DNA of 64,000 bases, taken from contig NC_081151.1 of assembly GCF_958295425.1 (NCBI RefSeq), forward strand, positions 16,216,606 through 16,280,605, in the 5' to 3' direction. Under the pieces are notes generated by a model that made no database searches, was not told where the DNA came from, and saw only the letters and a program-made list of their open reading frames with translations. The position numbers and the translations under genes are program-made. Positions 9,435 to 22,216 of the stretch are shown one piece after another. The stretch is from Solea solea (lineage: Eukaryota; Chordata; Actinopteri; Pleuronectiformes; Soleidae). Positions within the stretch are counted from its first letter, which is position 1, and each line of letters opens with the position of its first letter.

Positions 9435-10593
9435 ACAACACGTAATCCTGCAGCTAACAAAGATTTTACATCAATCCATTTTCTTTTTGATGAATCAGTT
9501 GTTTGTTTGGTGTTCCCCAAAGCTCAACATGACGACCTTCTCTAATGTCTTGTTTTGTCCACAAACAGATTATTCCGTTTCAATTAGTTCTTTGTTATAT
9601 GGAGCAAATCATTCACAAAAAAACACACTCAAAAGTAAAAGACAAAACAGGCAATACACAAATACATAGGCCAGAATAGTTAATTAGTTAATTAAAAATG
9701 GAAAACGTGCAAATAAATGCGCTGAAGAAACCATGAATGTTTTTGTTTCCTTCTACTGAAATCTCCCAAGGCAGGATCTTTGGTTGTTGTTGTGAACATA
9801 ATAACTTTATACTAGCAGTACCAATACATCTGGATGTAAGCAGCAGCTTTGTAACTAACTATTCATTTCAATATTCATTAATCTCTTGATTTTCTTGTTT
9901 AATCAAGTAGTTATTTGGTCCTTAAAATGTCCAAAATTGGCAAAAACTGTTGACGATGTCCTTGTATGCCTGATTTTGTCTGCAAAGCAAAGATATGGAT
10001 TTGTTTTTTTCCTGCTTTCTTTATTACAGAGGAGCAAAGAACAGTAGAAATATTCACATTTAACCCTATAAAACCATTTGTATCATGTTTCTGAGACCTA
10101 TATCTTATCAACACGAACAATTATTTCCTTTAAAATAAAACTTCCTGTTTGTATATGATACAACAGTCTTTGCTAATTTTCAAGAACTTACAATAAGAAT
10201 AACGTGTATATTGTTACTCCTTTTTTACTCCTTGTGTTCAAGCAATGCATAATCACATAACAAATATTTATTACGTGTGTATCACACACTATTTTGAAGA
10301 TCGAATTAAAATAATTATTGACGGAAATGCCATTTAAAAATACATTTTGGGTATTTTCACAATAACAGTTCCTCTAAAATTATAATCGCTACCAATTTTT
10401 TATGGGTGTATTTTTAGATATCAAAAAGATTAGAAGAAGAGAGAAAAAGAAGGTACTCAGAAATACTGTGAGTATTGGTGTTTAAGGTGCATCTTTGCCT
10501 ACCATAAAATGAAATAAAAAGGCTGTAAAAGGTTTTTATGCAAAAAAACAAAGAGGAAAAACTGCCTCAAGTGTTCTTTATTTTGATAAATAA
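9435..10593. other. C-to-A inter-V spacer
   Basis: No intact gene. It contains a V relic at 9752-9851. Equivalent spacers are 17835-19030, 23730-24915, 34490-35403 and 54840-56050. The 69-residue open frame at 9911-10120, repeated at 18329 and 24230, is unchanged only because the copies are nearly identical. Confidence 0.65.
9752..9851 (-). pseudogene. V-segment relic (family E), copy 1
   Basis: The minus strand encodes Y-I-Q-M-Y-W-Y, then stops, then M-F-T-T-T-T-K-D-P and G-D-F-S. These match FR2, CDR2 and FR3 of family A in order and spacing. No leader, RSS or cysteines are found. It is a fragment of a dead V gene. Confidence 0.65.
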
Positions 10594-10616
10594 AGATGTA
10601 TGTGTATATATGTATG

Positions 10617-10660
<44 letters not shown>

Positions 10661-10661
10661 T
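10594..10661. repeat. TA/TG microsatellite
   Basis: Imperfect TATG and TA repeats at the exact side where the next A copy is truncated. The same arrangement is at 19035-19112 and 24917-24990. Confidence 0.9.
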
Positions 10662-10706
10662 TGTTTTTTAAAGGGATCTTGGTTTGCTATATTTTATTTA
10701 TACAGT

Positions 10707-10936
10707 AATTCCCCCATGGTGTGGCTGCAGTGTATTGTAGCTTTGTTGTCGCCCTTGTTTTTCCACAGTATGGGGGTTTGTGTCACATCAGTCCCTGCAA
10801 AAAAAACCTGCGTTCACAAGAGTAAGAGTTAAAAAAATCTTTATAATATTATCTGGTGTTTCCTTTAATGACTTTACTGTTCATTACCTGGAGTCCACAG
10901 TAAAGAGAGAGACAGCGCGATGATGATTTTATCCAT
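10707..10936 (-). pseudogene. Truncated TRBV-A pseudogene 1
   Basis: The leader exon (10888-10936) and the first 88 bases of the V exon (10707-10794) are intact up to CDR1. The rest of the V exon and the RSS are gone, replaced by sequence that leads into the TA repeat. It can be transcribed in principle but cannot recombine. Confidence 0.88.
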
Positions 10937-11773
10937 ATTCTGACTGAACCTCACTCTCATACAGTTACTCTATAGAGATATAAGGTTCTGCAGGTGGGCG
11001 TGTCACTGCATTATGTGAGGTGATCATGTGACACTGACATTTAATACGTCACCTACATAGACTGAGTGAAGAGGCCAGATGTTTTCCTATGATGGACTTA
11101 TTTATTTTGATATTTAAAGTAGGAATGATAAATTTCATTATAAAACAATCTATCAATGTGAGAAAATCCATAAAAAATATGTTTTTTTTGGTTTTACACA
11201 GACTAGTATTGTTGTTAATAATGATAATAATAATAATAATAGTACATTCAATTAATTGCATTGTTACTTAAGTAGGATTCAGTTGTTTTGCATCCCTTAT
11301 TTAAACACGTTCTTAAAACAGCGGATCAGAAACTTCATGATCAGGGAATTAAGGTCAAATCTATTCATGTAGCACATTTGTGGAGAGGAATGACTTTCAT
11401 GAAATCAAGCCAGAGATTAACATGGATTTTCCTCGGCCTCTAGGTTAATCTCAAACGGATGATTTCAGGGCTCGGACTCCAATATTTCACGGAGTGTCCT
11501 ATTTGTTTTTTTGAAACAATTTCACAAATGTTCTCTGTGTTCTTTGTCTTCTGTGATTATAAACTCATAATTGACTGAGATTTTTAGAAAATGGAGACAC
11601 TAACTTGTGAATTCAAGCGTCTTTTACGATCAGCAATTGCAGGATTTGAGATTTTATCATTTTGGCATGAAGAAACTTCCTGACCACAAACGTCACAAAC
11701 TTTATTTCCGTTCCTTAATGACATGGTGTCGTGTCAGATGAGGTCTCTGGTTTGTATGAAGGCTGAGTGCAGG

Positions 11774-11812
11774 TGTTTTTGTATTGACGGTAGGAAACAG
11801 TGAGGCACTGTG
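11774..11812 (-). other. 23-RSS of TRBV-B2
   Basis: Heptamer CACAGTG 11806-11812, spacer 23, nonamer ACAAAAACA 11774-11782. Confidence 0.93.
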
Positions 11813-12258
11813 CTGACTGGCTGCACAGAAATAAACACCACTGTCATTCACTGAGAGACTGTTAATGGTGAGGCTTGAGTGTGAACGACCATCTCCATTA
11901 AAGTTGATTTTTTCTTTCAGAGCGACCTCTGGGTTAGGAAAGTTAATATTTATATATCCCAGAAACTCTAAGTTGTCTTTGTCCTGTTTGTACCACAGGA
12001 TTGCAGTGTAGCCGCTTATACTGTGCGAACAGTTGATCTCTTTGTCGACAGATTCCCCGCTTCTCTTTGTGATGAAAGGAGGTATCTGGACGACACGGTT
12101 GGTATCAGAAGCACCTGTGGGGGAAAAAGAACATAACTTGAATGCAGGATTGTAAACTCTTAAGTTTACATTGTGTTACTCTGCAGTGTTGTCGTTTTTG
12201 TCTTACCTTTATTTCCTGGTAACTGAAGAAAACAACAGATAAAAACCATGAAAATCAT
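11813..12258 (-). CDS. trbv: T-cell receptor beta-type V segment B2
   Basis: Leader exon 12207-12258, V exon 11813-12114, same splice phases as B1. The frame is open from splice to RSS. CDR1 differs from B1: G-Y-T-A in place of S-Y-T-V. Frameworks are otherwise the same at the residues checked. It sits between a truncated A (downstream side) and intact A2 (upstream side). Confidence 0.86.
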
Positions 12259-12402
12259 GTTAAAGGTATTGAAGATATAAGCCCGGGTGATTGAGCACCT
12301 GTGGATGGGATCGCTTTACAACTACAGTGATGAAGTGACAGCAGGGTAACAGCACAGCTGCAGTCAATAGAGATGATCTAACTTCATTTGCTGAGGTTTG
12401 TT

Positions 12403-12414
12403 GCCCCCTGCTGG
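12403..12414 (-). promoter_or_regulatory. CTCF-consensus match upstream of V-B2
   Basis: CCAGCAGGGGGC on the minus strand, 145 bases above the ATG. Confidence 0.45.
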
Positions 12415-12938
12415 TGTGACAAATACTGCAAGTGGCTTCAGTCGAGGTGCTCGGTCATTTCAGTCATTTCAGCTCAGTGCTGTCCTTTGTTGTGAGGCTT
12501 TATCTCAAGGAGACTTATCGAGCTATGACGCTGCACACAGGTCGTTTCTCTGGGCTCATGAAAAGTTTTCTTTTGCGATGTTTGTGCTTCTCAAAGGAGA
12601 GCGACCGTACACTGTAAATACACCCTAAAATACCTGGTTCATTTCTTTGGCTTTTTCAATGTTAAATGAAGGATATACGTTTGTTAGAAACAATGAAGTT
12701 GCCTGTAAATATTTGAACACAAATGTAGACCTAAAAGTGTTATGAAGTGACTTTTTGAAATATTATTTTGTTGATTCCATGTATTATTTGTACAATTGTG
12801 TATAATATTTAGTGTAAATGTATTCAGTGTAATAAATATGATTATTTATATTATTGCAACATGTCAAAGAAGGAATGGTGAGAATGTGTGGTGCTTGAGG
12901 TCCCCCTACAGTCCATAATAAAAACGAGATTTGGTGAG

Positions 12939-12977
12939 TGTTTTTGTTCAGCTTCCACAGACGTCTGTGTCACTGTG
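12939..12977 (-). other. 23-RSS of TRBV-A2
   Basis: Heptamer CACAGTG 12971-12977, spacer 23, nonamer ACAAAAACA 12939-12947. The spacer is the same as in A1. Confidence 0.93.
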
Positions 12978-13414
12978 TTCACTCACAGCACAGAAATACA
13001 AGCCTTTATCTCCTGACTCCAGGTTATTCACTGTGAATGTGCCGCTACGAGCGTCAGGTTTGTCGGCTGAAAACTTTTCTTTGCTGAAATCTCCAAAGTG
13101 GAAATCTTTATCGGCTGGTGTTGTCAAAACAATTAGCTCCATGGTTTCTCCTGGCAGTTGTCTGAACCAGTACATCTGGAAATATGATTCCCCCTTGGTG
13201 TGGCTGCAGTGTATTGTAGCTTTATTGTCGCCCTTGTTTTTCCACAGTATTGGGGTTTGTGTCACATCAGTCCCTGCTAAAAAACCTGCGTTCACAAGAG
13301 TAAGAGTTAAAAAAATCTTTATAATATTATTTGGTGTTAACTTTAATGACTTTACTGTTCATTACCTGGAGTCCACAGTAAAGAGAGAGACAGCGCGATG
13401 ATGATTTTATCCAT
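12978..13414 (-). CDS. trbv: T-cell receptor beta-type V segment A2
   Basis: Leader exon 13366-13414, V exon 12978-13273. Private changes relative to A1 include N to K in the D-N-x-A-T-I-H-C stretch, which removes the N-A-T glycosylation sequon near the first Cys; Y to F before Q-M-Y-W (CDR1 side); D to H in the CDR2 region; and K to D in FR3. The frame, both cysteines, the Trp and the RSS are kept. Confidence 0.87.
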
Positions 13415-13689
13415 ATTCTGACTGAACCTCACTCTCATACAGTTACTCTATAGAGATATAAGGTTCTGCAGGTGGGCGTGTCACTGCATTATGTCAGGTG
13501 ATCATGTGACACTGACATTTAATACGTCACCTACATAGACTGAGTGAAGAGGCCAGATGTTTTTCTATGATGGACTTATTTATTTTGATATTTAAAGTAG
13601 GAATTATAAATTTCATTATAAAACAATCTGTCAATGTGAGAAAATCCATAAAAAATATGCTTTTTTTGGTTTTACACAGACTAGTATTG

Positions 13690-13700
13690 TTGTTATTATT

Positions 13701-13744
<44 letters not shown>

Positions 13745-13753
13745 TAATAATAG
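13690..13753. repeat. ATT/AAT microsatellite
   Basis: A long AAT run in the A-to-B spacer, the longest of the equivalent runs in the array. Confidence 0.9.
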
Positions 13754-14264
13754 TACGTTCAATTAATTGTATTATTTCTTAAGTAGGATTCAGTTGTTTT
13801 GCAACCCTTATTTAAACACGTTCTTAAAACAGCAGATCAGAAACTTCATGATCAGGGAATTAAGGTCAAATCTATTCATGTAGCACATTTGTGGAGAGGA
13901 ATGATTTTCGTGAAATCAAGCCAGAGATTAACATGGATTTTTCCTCGGCCTCTAGGTTAATCTCAAACGGATGATTTCAGGGCTTGGACTCCAATTGGAT
14001 TTTTGATGCAATTTCACAAATGTGCTCTGTGTTCTTTGTCTTCTGTGATTATAAACTCATAATTGACTGACATTTTAGAAAATGGAGACACTAACTTGTG
14101 AATTCAAGCGTCTTTTACGATCAGCAATTGCAGGATTTGAGATTTTATCATTTTGGCATGAAGAAACTTCCTGACCACAAACGTCACAAACTTTATTTCC
14201 GTTCCTTAATGACATGGTGTCGTGTCAGATGAGGTCTCTGGTTTGTATGAAGGCTGAGTGCAGG

Positions 14265-14303
14265 TGTTTTTGTATTGACGGTAGGAAACAGTGAGGCACT
14301 GTG
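14265..14303 (-). other. 23-RSS of TRBV-B3
   Basis: Heptamer CACAGTG 14297-14303, spacer 23, nonamer ACAAAAACA 14265-14273. Confidence 0.93.
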
Positions 14304-14749
14304 CTGACTGGCTGCACAGAAATAAACACCACTGTCATTCACTGAGAGACTGTTAATGGTGAGGCTTGAGTGTGAACGACCATCTCCATTAAAGTCGATT
14401 TTTCCTTTCAGAGCGACCTCTGGGTTAGGAAAGTTAAAATTTATATATCCCAGAAACTCTAAGTTGTCTTTGTCCTGTTTGTACCACAGGATTACATCGT
14501 AGCTGCTTATACTGTGCGAACAGTTGATCTCTTTGTCGACAGATTCCCCGCTTCTCTTTGTGATGAAAGGAGGTATCTGGACGACACGGTTGGTATCAGA
14601 AGCACCTGTGGGGGAAAAAGAACATAACTTGAATGCAGGATTGTAAACTCTTAAGTTTACATTGTGTTACTCTGCAGTGTTGTCGTTTTTGTCTTACCTT
14701 TATTTCCTGGTAACTGAAGAAAACAACAGATAAAAACCATGAAAATCAT
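14304..14749 (-). CDS. trbv: T-cell receptor beta-type V segment B3
   Basis: Leader exon 14698-14749, V exon 14304-14605. CDR1 is S-Y-D-V. The strand after CDR2 reads Y-I-N-F-N-F in place of Y-I-N-I-N-F, and FR3 has K-G-K-I-D-F in place of K-E-K-I-N-F. These changes are shared with B5, so B3 and B5 form a subgroup. Frame and RSS intact. Confidence 0.86.
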
Positions 14750-14893
14750 GTTAAAGGTATTGAAGATATAAGCCCGGGTGATTGAGCACCTGTGGATGGG
14801 ATCGCTTTACAACTACAGTGATGAAGGGACAGCAGGGTAACAGCACAGCTGCAGTCAATAGAGATGATCTAACTGCATTTGCTGAGGTTTGTT

Positions 14894-14905
14894 GCCCCCT
14901 GCTGG
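14894..14905 (-). promoter_or_regulatory. CTCF-consensus match upstream of V-B3
   Basis: CCAGCAGGGGGC on the minus strand, 145 bases above the ATG. Confidence 0.45.
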
Positions 14906-15337
14906 TGTGACAAATACTGCAAGTGGCTTCAGTCGAGGTGCTCGGTCATTTCAGTCATTTCAGCTCAGTGCTGTCCTTTGTTGTGAGGCTTTATCTCAAG
15001 GAGACTTATCGAGCTATGACGCTGCACACAGGTCGTTTCTCTGGGCTCATGAAAAGTTTTCTTTTGCGATGTTTGTGCTTCTCAAAGGAGAGCGACCGTA
15101 CACTGTAAATACACCCTAAAATACCTGGTTCATTTCTTTGGCTTTTTTAATGTTAAATGAAGGATATATACACGTTTGTTAGAAACAATGACGTTGCCTG
15201 TAAATATTTGAACACAAATATGTAGACCTAAAAGTGTTATGAAGTGACTTTTAGAAATATAATGTTGTTGATTCCATGTATTATTTGTACAATTGTGTAT
15301 AATATTTAGTGTAAATGTATTCAGTGTAATAAATATG

Positions 15338-15370
<33 letters not shown>

Positions 15371-15859
15371 AATGCAACAGCCTTTAAAACCAGGAAAAGT
15401 TGCCACAGATACTGTAATGTCAGTATACGATACAGATATAATATCCATATATTGCTTAGCACTATTTTGTGGGAGGTATTGCAAAAACATAGTGGTCCAA
15501 AATGGCTTCCTGTTAAAAAAAAAAAAAAAAAAAACTTTGTACACACAAAGAAAATTAAGTACAATTTTGTCTTCATGATCAGACAAATAGAAATGATTTC
15601 ACCTAGATTGTACACACTGGACCATTAACTGGTTATAAAGATGGTAATTCATATAATAGCCTACAATTTATCCTTTACTCACCTGATTTTCATGGAGCTT
15701 TAGGGAGTCAGTAAAATGAATCAGTTATTTGACATACTCTTCTACTCTAAAAAATAAAAATAAACTTGGTTCAAATGTGACAGTTTCACAAATGTGAGCA
15801 TTTGTAAGGTCTTTGGTTTAGATTAGAGAGTGCAGATGCTTGTGGTGTAAACTTGAGGT

Positions 15860-16266
15860 GTTTTGTGTTGACTTGAGGGAACAGAGTGCGCTGACTGCAC
15901 ACAAACACACACACACTGTCATTCAGTGCAAGATCGTTAATGGTACGGCTTGAGTGTGAACGACCATTTCCACTGAAGCTGATTTTTCCTTGTGTTACTA
16001 AATCGCAGACGCTTTAAATAGTGTTTTTCCTCTTCGTACCAGACAATGGTATTGTGCTGGGTTATAGAGTGTGTACAGTTGATCTCTTTGTCAATAGATT
16101 CTCCCGTTGTCTTTGCTTGTCTGGTGTGAGCACCACCTGTGGGATTAAAGAACAGATCTTAAAGGCATGATCGGACGCTTTTAAGTTTGCACGTGTTGTT
16201 GTTTTCTTTCTTACCCTTATTTCCTGGTAAATGAAGAAAGCAACAGATTAAAACCACAAAGATCAT
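15860..16266 (-). pseudogene. TRBV pseudogene D2
   Basis: Leader exon 16215-16266; V remnant from acceptor 16136 to about 15891. It has the same FR1 deletion, frameshift and lost heptamer as D1, but no transposon in the intron. The leader intron is therefore the ancestral short form. Confidence 0.85.
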
Positions 16267-17212
16267 GTTAAAGTATTGAAGATATGAGACGTTGTTTTCA
16301 GCTTCTTTCACAGATCTTGTCAGTTCAGCACCTGTGGATGAGAGAGTTTTACTCTTGGTCAGGGAGGGAGGGGCTTGTGTTCTCTTGATACTGCAGTCAA
16401 TTGGGCTCATTTGATTTTTTTTAGAGGTTTTTCTCCCCCTGCTGGTGTGAGAAATACTGCAGGTGGTTTAAATTCAGTTTAAAATTTAGGATTAAATTAT
16501 AGTTCTGGTGCTTTTGTCTTTTTCTCTCTCTGTTTGTGAACAGTAACTTTAAAAAAGTAAAGTAAAGAACGTATTTGAATGATTTTTGGGAGATGAAGGT
16601 TATTTTTCAAGCAAGAAGTGATTGGATTTTGCTGGTGATTCAGTCAATAATCCCAATTCAGTACAGTTGTTGACTTGAGGGATAGGGATAGTTGTACTGA
16701 CACTGGTTTTGGCCTGTTCTGAGAGTTCTTTTTCTAGTTTTCATTATGAATTAATAAGTTATTTTATTATTATTTTATATTTTTAACTAAAGCATTTTAT
16801 TTATATTTGTAGTTTCTTAATGTCCGTGTGTCTTCATTTGTGTTGTATGTTAAATCCAAAAAAGTCTGAAAATGGTGCTCATTTTCCTCCCCAAAATGAA
16901 GAAACCCTCAAATACTTACTTTACTAAAAATAGATGAATCAATAAATAAAACACAAACTGATTGATTATGGATTAGTTTGCTAAATTACTAATAATGTAA
17001 TAATTGTTGGTCTAAACGCTTTGATTAAACAGTATATCTTTCAGAACTCTTCCTCAAATCTAATGAAATGACTGAAACTGTCTCAATAAGAAACCTATAC
17101 ATTAACATTGACTTTGTCATACATCATAACTTACTTGCGTCATAATGCAGGTTCAGTAAAAGCATTTCCATGTCATTAATAGAAGAACATGAAGAGAAAC
17201 ACCCAGCACAGA

Positions 17213-17251
17213 GGTTTTTGATCAGCCTTGTCAGTTGACGGTGTCACTGTG
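17213..17251 (-). other. 23-RSS of TRBV-C2
   Basis: Heptamer CACAGTG 17245-17251, spacer 23, nonamer TCAAAAACC 17213-17221. Confidence 0.92.
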
Positions 17252-17722
17252 GGGCTGAGCCACGGCACAGAAATACCAGCCTTTGTCACCGGGCTCCACA
17301 TTCTTCACCGTGAATGTTCCACTGTGAGCGTCGGGTTTGGTGGCTGCGAACTTTTTCGCACTGAAATTTCCAAAATCTTTTCTGTCTATTCTTGTAAACG
17401 CGACTTCTTTCATGTCTTCTCCCGGCAGCTGTCTGTACCAGTACATCTGGAAATATGCTCCACCTTTGGTGTGGTTGCAGTGCATTGTTGCATTGTCTCC
17501 CTCTTTCTCCCACACCATGGCAGTCTGTGTGACATCACTGCCATCAGCCAGACCTGTGTATATAAAGAGTTATTTATTAAAAAAAAAATACATTATATAA
17601 CAATATTTAAATCTGAAATGCAGTTTTCTGATGTTATTTATTTATTTATTTATTATTACGTTACCTTTTACCCAGAGCAGGAACAGGAACAAGCTGCTAA
17701 CACCACGTTTGATAAAGTCCAT
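17252..17722 (-). CDS. trbv: T-cell receptor beta-type V segment C2
   Basis: Leader exon 17665-17722, V exon 17252-17553. CDR2 reads R-I-D-R-K, one codon shorter than C1. CDR1 side has G-A-Y-F in place of G-T-Y-F. K-K-G-D becomes K-E-G-D in FR1, a change shared with C3 and C5. Frame, cysteines and RSS intact. Confidence 0.87.
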
Positions 17723-18169
17723 GTTCAGAGTCATAACTGTCAGTGTGGTTACAGAGTGAACAGACTGGAATGTGCGAGTGTCTTATAATGTGTTGTGTTT
17801 GTGTGTGTGTGTGCGATTGAGACAGTTGTGGTATTCAGGATCCCCCTACTGTACAACACGTAATCCTGCAGCTAACAAAGATTTCACATCAATCCATTTT
17901 CTTTTTGATGAATCAGTTGTTTGTTTGGTGTTCCCCAAAGATCAACATGACGACCTTCTCTAATGTCTTGTTTTGTCCACAAACAGATTATTCCGTTTCA
18001 ATTAGTTCTTTGTTATATGGAGCAAATCATTCACAAAAAAACACACTCAAAAGTAAAAGACAAAACAGGCAATACACAAATACAAAGGCCAGAATAGTTA
18101 ATTAGTTAATTAAAAATGGAAAACGTGCAAATAAATGCGCTGAAGAAACCATGAATGTTTTTGTTTCCT

Positions 18170-18269
18170 TCTACTGAAATCTCCCAAGGCAGGATCTTTG
18201 GTTGTTGTTGTGAACATAATAACTTTATACTAGCAGTACCAATACATCTGGATGTAAGCAGCAGCTTTG
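18170..18269 (-). pseudogene. V-segment relic (family E), copy 2
   Basis: The same Q-M-Y-W-Y then stop, then G-D-F-S relic as at 9752-9851, with no base change seen. Confidence 0.6.
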
Positions 18270-19034
18270 TAACTAACTATTCATTTCAATATTCATTAAT
18301 CTCTTGATTTTCTTGTTTAATCAAGTAGTTATTTGGTCCTTAAAATGTCCAAAATTGGCAAAAACTGTTGACGATGTCCTTGTATGCCTGATTTTGTCTG
18401 CAAAGCAAAGATATGGATTTGTTTTTTTCCTGCTTTCTTTATTACAGAGGAGCAAAGAACAGTAGAAATATTCACATTTAACCCTATAAAACCATTTGTA
18501 TCATGTTTCTGAGACCTATATCTTATCAACACGAACAATTATTTCCTTTAAAATAAAACTTCCTGTTTGTATATGATACAACAGTCTTTGCTAATTTTCA
18601 AGAACTTACAATAAGAATAACGTGTATATTGTTACTCCTTTTTTACTCCTTGTGTTCAAGCAATGCATAATCACATAACAAATATTTATTAAGTGTGTAT
18701 CACACACTATTTTGAAGATCGAATTAAAATAATTATTGACGGAAATGCCATTTAAAAATACATTTTGGGTATTTTCACAATAACAGTTCCTCTAAAATTA
18801 TAATCGCTACCAATTTTTTATGGGTGTATTTTTAGATATCAAAAAGATTAGAAGAAGAGAGAAAAAGAAGGTACTCTGAAATACTGTGAGTATTGGTGTT
18901 TAAGGTGCATCTTTGCCTACCATAAAATGAAATAAAAAGGCTGTAAAAGGTTTTTATGCAAAAAAACAAAGAGGAAAAACTGCCTCAAGTGTTCTTTATT
19001 TTGAAAATCAACGTATCAAATGATAAATAAAGAT

Positions 19035-19057
19035 GTATGTGTATATATATATGTATG

Positions 19058-19109
<52 letters not shown>

Positions 19110-19112
19110 TAT
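19035..19112. repeat. TA/TG microsatellite
   Basis: Abuts the truncated end of the next A copy. Confidence 0.9.
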
Positions 19113-19156
19113 TGTTTTTTAAAGGGATCTTGGTTTGCTATATTTTATTTATACAG

Positions 19157-19387
19157 TAATTCCCCCTTGGTGTGACTGCAGTGTATTGTAGCTTTGTTGT
19201 CGCCCTTGTTTTTCCACAGTATGGGGGTTTGTGTCACATCAGTCCCTGCAAAAAAAACCTGCGTTCACAAGAGTAAGAGTTAAAAAAATCTTTATAATAT
19301 TATCTGGTGTTTCCTTTAATGACTTTACTGTTCATTACCTGGAGTCCACAGTAAAGAGAGAGACAGCGCGATGATGATTTTATCCAT
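19157..19387 (-). pseudogene. Truncated TRBV-A pseudogene 2
   Basis: Leader exon 19339-19387 and the first 89 bases of the V exon (19157-19245). The breakpoint is the same as in the copies at 10707 and 25034, so the truncation happened once and was copied. No RSS. Confidence 0.88.
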
Positions 19388-20230
19388 ATTCTGACTGAAC
19401 CTCACTCTCATACAGTTACTCTATAGAGATATAAGGTTCTGCAGGTGGGCGTGTCACTGCATTATGTGAGGTGATCATGTGACACTGACATTTAATACGT
19501 CACATACATAGACTGAGTGAAGAGGCCAGATGTTTTCCTATGATGGACTTATTTATTTTGATATTTAAAGTAGGAATTATAAATTTCATTATAAAACAAT
19601 CTGTCAATGTGAGAAAATCCATAAAAAATATGTTTTTTTTGGTTTTACACAGACTAGTATTGTTGTTAATCATAATAATAATAATAATAATAATAATAGT
19701 ACATTCAATTAATTGCATTGTTACTTAAGTAGGATTCAGTTGTTTTGCAACCCTTATTTAAACACGTTCTTAAAACAGCGGATCAGAAACTTCATGATCA
19801 GGGAATTAAGGTCAAATCTATTCATGTAGCACATTTGTGGAGAGGAATGATTTTCGTGAAATCAAGCCAGAGATTAACATGGATTTTCCTCGGCCTCTAG
19901 GTTAATCTCAAACGGATGATTTCAGGGCTCGGACTCCAATATTTCACGGAGCGTCCTATTTGTTTTTTTGAAACAATTTCACAAATGTGCTCTGTGTTCT
20001 TTGTCTTCTGTGATTATAAACTCATAATTGACTGAGATTTTTAGAAAATGGAGTCACTTACTTGTGAATTCAGGCGTCTTTTACGATCAGCAATTGCAGG
20101 ATTTGAGATTTTATCATTTTGGCATGAAGAAACTTCCTGACCACAAACGTCACAAACTTTATTTCCATTCCTTAATGACATGGTGTCGTGTCAGATGAGG
20201 TCTCTGGTTTGTATGAAGGCTGAGTGCAGG

Positions 20231-20269
20231 TGTTTTTGTATTGACGGTAGGAAACAGTGAGGCACTGTG
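20231..20269 (-). other. 23-RSS of TRBV-B4
   Basis: Heptamer CACAGTG 20263-20269, spacer 23, nonamer ACAAAAACA 20231-20239. Confidence 0.93.
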
Positions 20270-20715
20270 CTGACTGGCTGCACAGAAATAAACACCACTG
20301 TCATTCACTGAGAGACTGTTAATGGTGAGGCTTGAGTGTGAACGACCATCTCCATTAAAGTTGATTTTTTCTTTCAGAGCGACCTCTGGGTTAGGAAAGT
20401 TAATATTTATATATCCCAGAAACTCTAAGTTGTCTTTGTCCTGTTTGTACCACAGGATTGCATTGTAGCCGCTTATACTGTGCGAACAGTTGATCTCTTT
20501 GTCGACAGATTCCCCGCTTCTCTTTGTGATGAAAGGAGGTATCTGGACGACACGGTTGGTATCAGAAGCACCTGTGGGGGAAAAAGAACATAACTTGAAT
20601 GCAGGATTGTAAACTGTTAAGTTTACATTGTGTTACTCTGCAGTGTTGTCGTTTTTGTCTTACCTTTATTTCCTGGTAACTGAAGAAAACAACAGATAAA
20701 AACCATGAAAATCAT
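20270..20715 (-). CDS. trbv: T-cell receptor beta-type V segment B4
   Basis: Leader exon 20664-20715, V exon 20270-20571. CDR1 is G-Y-N-A. The remaining framework follows B1. It is the only B between the truncated A2 pseudogene and D3, so this cassette lacks an intact A. Frame and RSS intact. Confidence 0.86.
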
Positions 20716-20859
20716 GTTAAAGGTATTGAAGATATAAGCCCGGGTGATTGAGCACCTGTGGATGGGATCGCTTTACAACTACAGTGATGAAGTGACAGCA
20801 GGGTAACAGCACAGCTGCAGTCAATAGAGATGATCTAACTGCATTTGCTGAGGTTTGTT

Positions 20860-20871
20860 GCCCCCTGCTGG
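20860..20871 (-). promoter_or_regulatory. CTCF-consensus match upstream of V-B4
   Basis: CCAGCAGGGGGC on the minus strand, 145 bases above the ATG. Confidence 0.45.
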
Positions 20872-21809
20872 TGTGACAAATACTGCAAGTGGCGTCAGTC
20901 GAGGTGCTCGGTCATTTCAGTCATTTCAGCTCAGTGCTGTCCTTTGTTGTGAGGCTTTATCTCAAGGAGAATTATCGAGCTATGACGCTGCACACAGGTG
21001 GTTTCTCTGGGCTCATGAAAAGTTTTCTTTTGCGATGTTTGTGCTTCTCAAAGGAGAGCGACCGTACACTGTAAATACACCCTAAAATACCTGGTTCATT
21101 TCTTTGGCTTTTTTAATGTTAAATGAAGGATATATATACGTTTGTTAGAAACAATGACGTTGCCTGTAAATATTTGAAAACAAATATGTAGACCTAAAAG
21201 TGTTATGAAGTGACTTTATGAAATATAATGTTGTTGATTCCATGTATTATTTGATCAATTGTGTATAATATTTAGTGTAAACGTATTCAGTGTAATAAAT
21301 ATGGTTATTATTATTAATGTAACAGCCTTTAAAACCAGGAAAAGTTGCCACAGATACTGTAATGTCAGTATACGATACAGATATAATATCCATATATTGC
21401 TTAGCACTATTTTGTGGGAGGTATTGCAAAAACATAGTGGTCCAAAATGGCTGCCTGTTAAAAAAAAAAAAAAAAAACTTTGTACACACAAAGAAAATTA
21501 AGTACAATTTTGTCTTCATGATCAGACAAATAGAAAAGATTTCCCCTAGATTGTACACACTGGACCATTATCTGGTTATAAAGATGGTTGGTAATTCATA
21601 TCATAGCCTACAATTTATCCTTTACTCACCTGATTTTCATGGAGCTTTAGGGAGTCAGTAAAATGAATCAGTTATTTGACATACTCTTCTACTCTAAAAA
21701 TTAAAAATAAACTTGGTTCAAATGTGACAGTTTCACAAATGTGAGCATTTGTAAGGTCTTTGGTTTAGATAGAGGCAGAGTGCAGATGCTTGTGGTGTAA
21801 ACTTGAGGT

Positions 21810-22216
21810 GTTTTGTGTTGACTTGAGGGAACAGAGTGCGCTGACTGCACACAAACACACACACACTGTCATTCAGTGCAAGATCGTTAATGGTACGGCT
21901 TGAGTGTGAACGACCATTTCCACTGAAGCTGATTTTTCCTTGTGTTACTAAATCACAGACGCTTTAAATTGTGTTTTTCCTCTTCCTACCAGACAATGGT
22001 ATTGTGCTGGGTTATAGAGTGTGTACAGTTGATCTCTTTGTCAATAGATTCTCCCGTTGTCTTTGCTTGTCTGGTGTGAGCACCACCTGTGGGATTAAAG
22101 AACAGATCTTAAAGGCATGATCGGACGCTCTTAAGTTTGCACGTGTTGTTGTTTTCGTTCTTACCCTTATTTCCTGGTAAATGAAGAAAGCAACAGATTA
22201 AAACCACAAAGATCAT
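21810..22216 (-). pseudogene. TRBV pseudogene D3
   Basis: Leader exon 22165-22216; V remnant from acceptor 22086 to about 21841. It shares the D-family lesions. Confidence 0.85.
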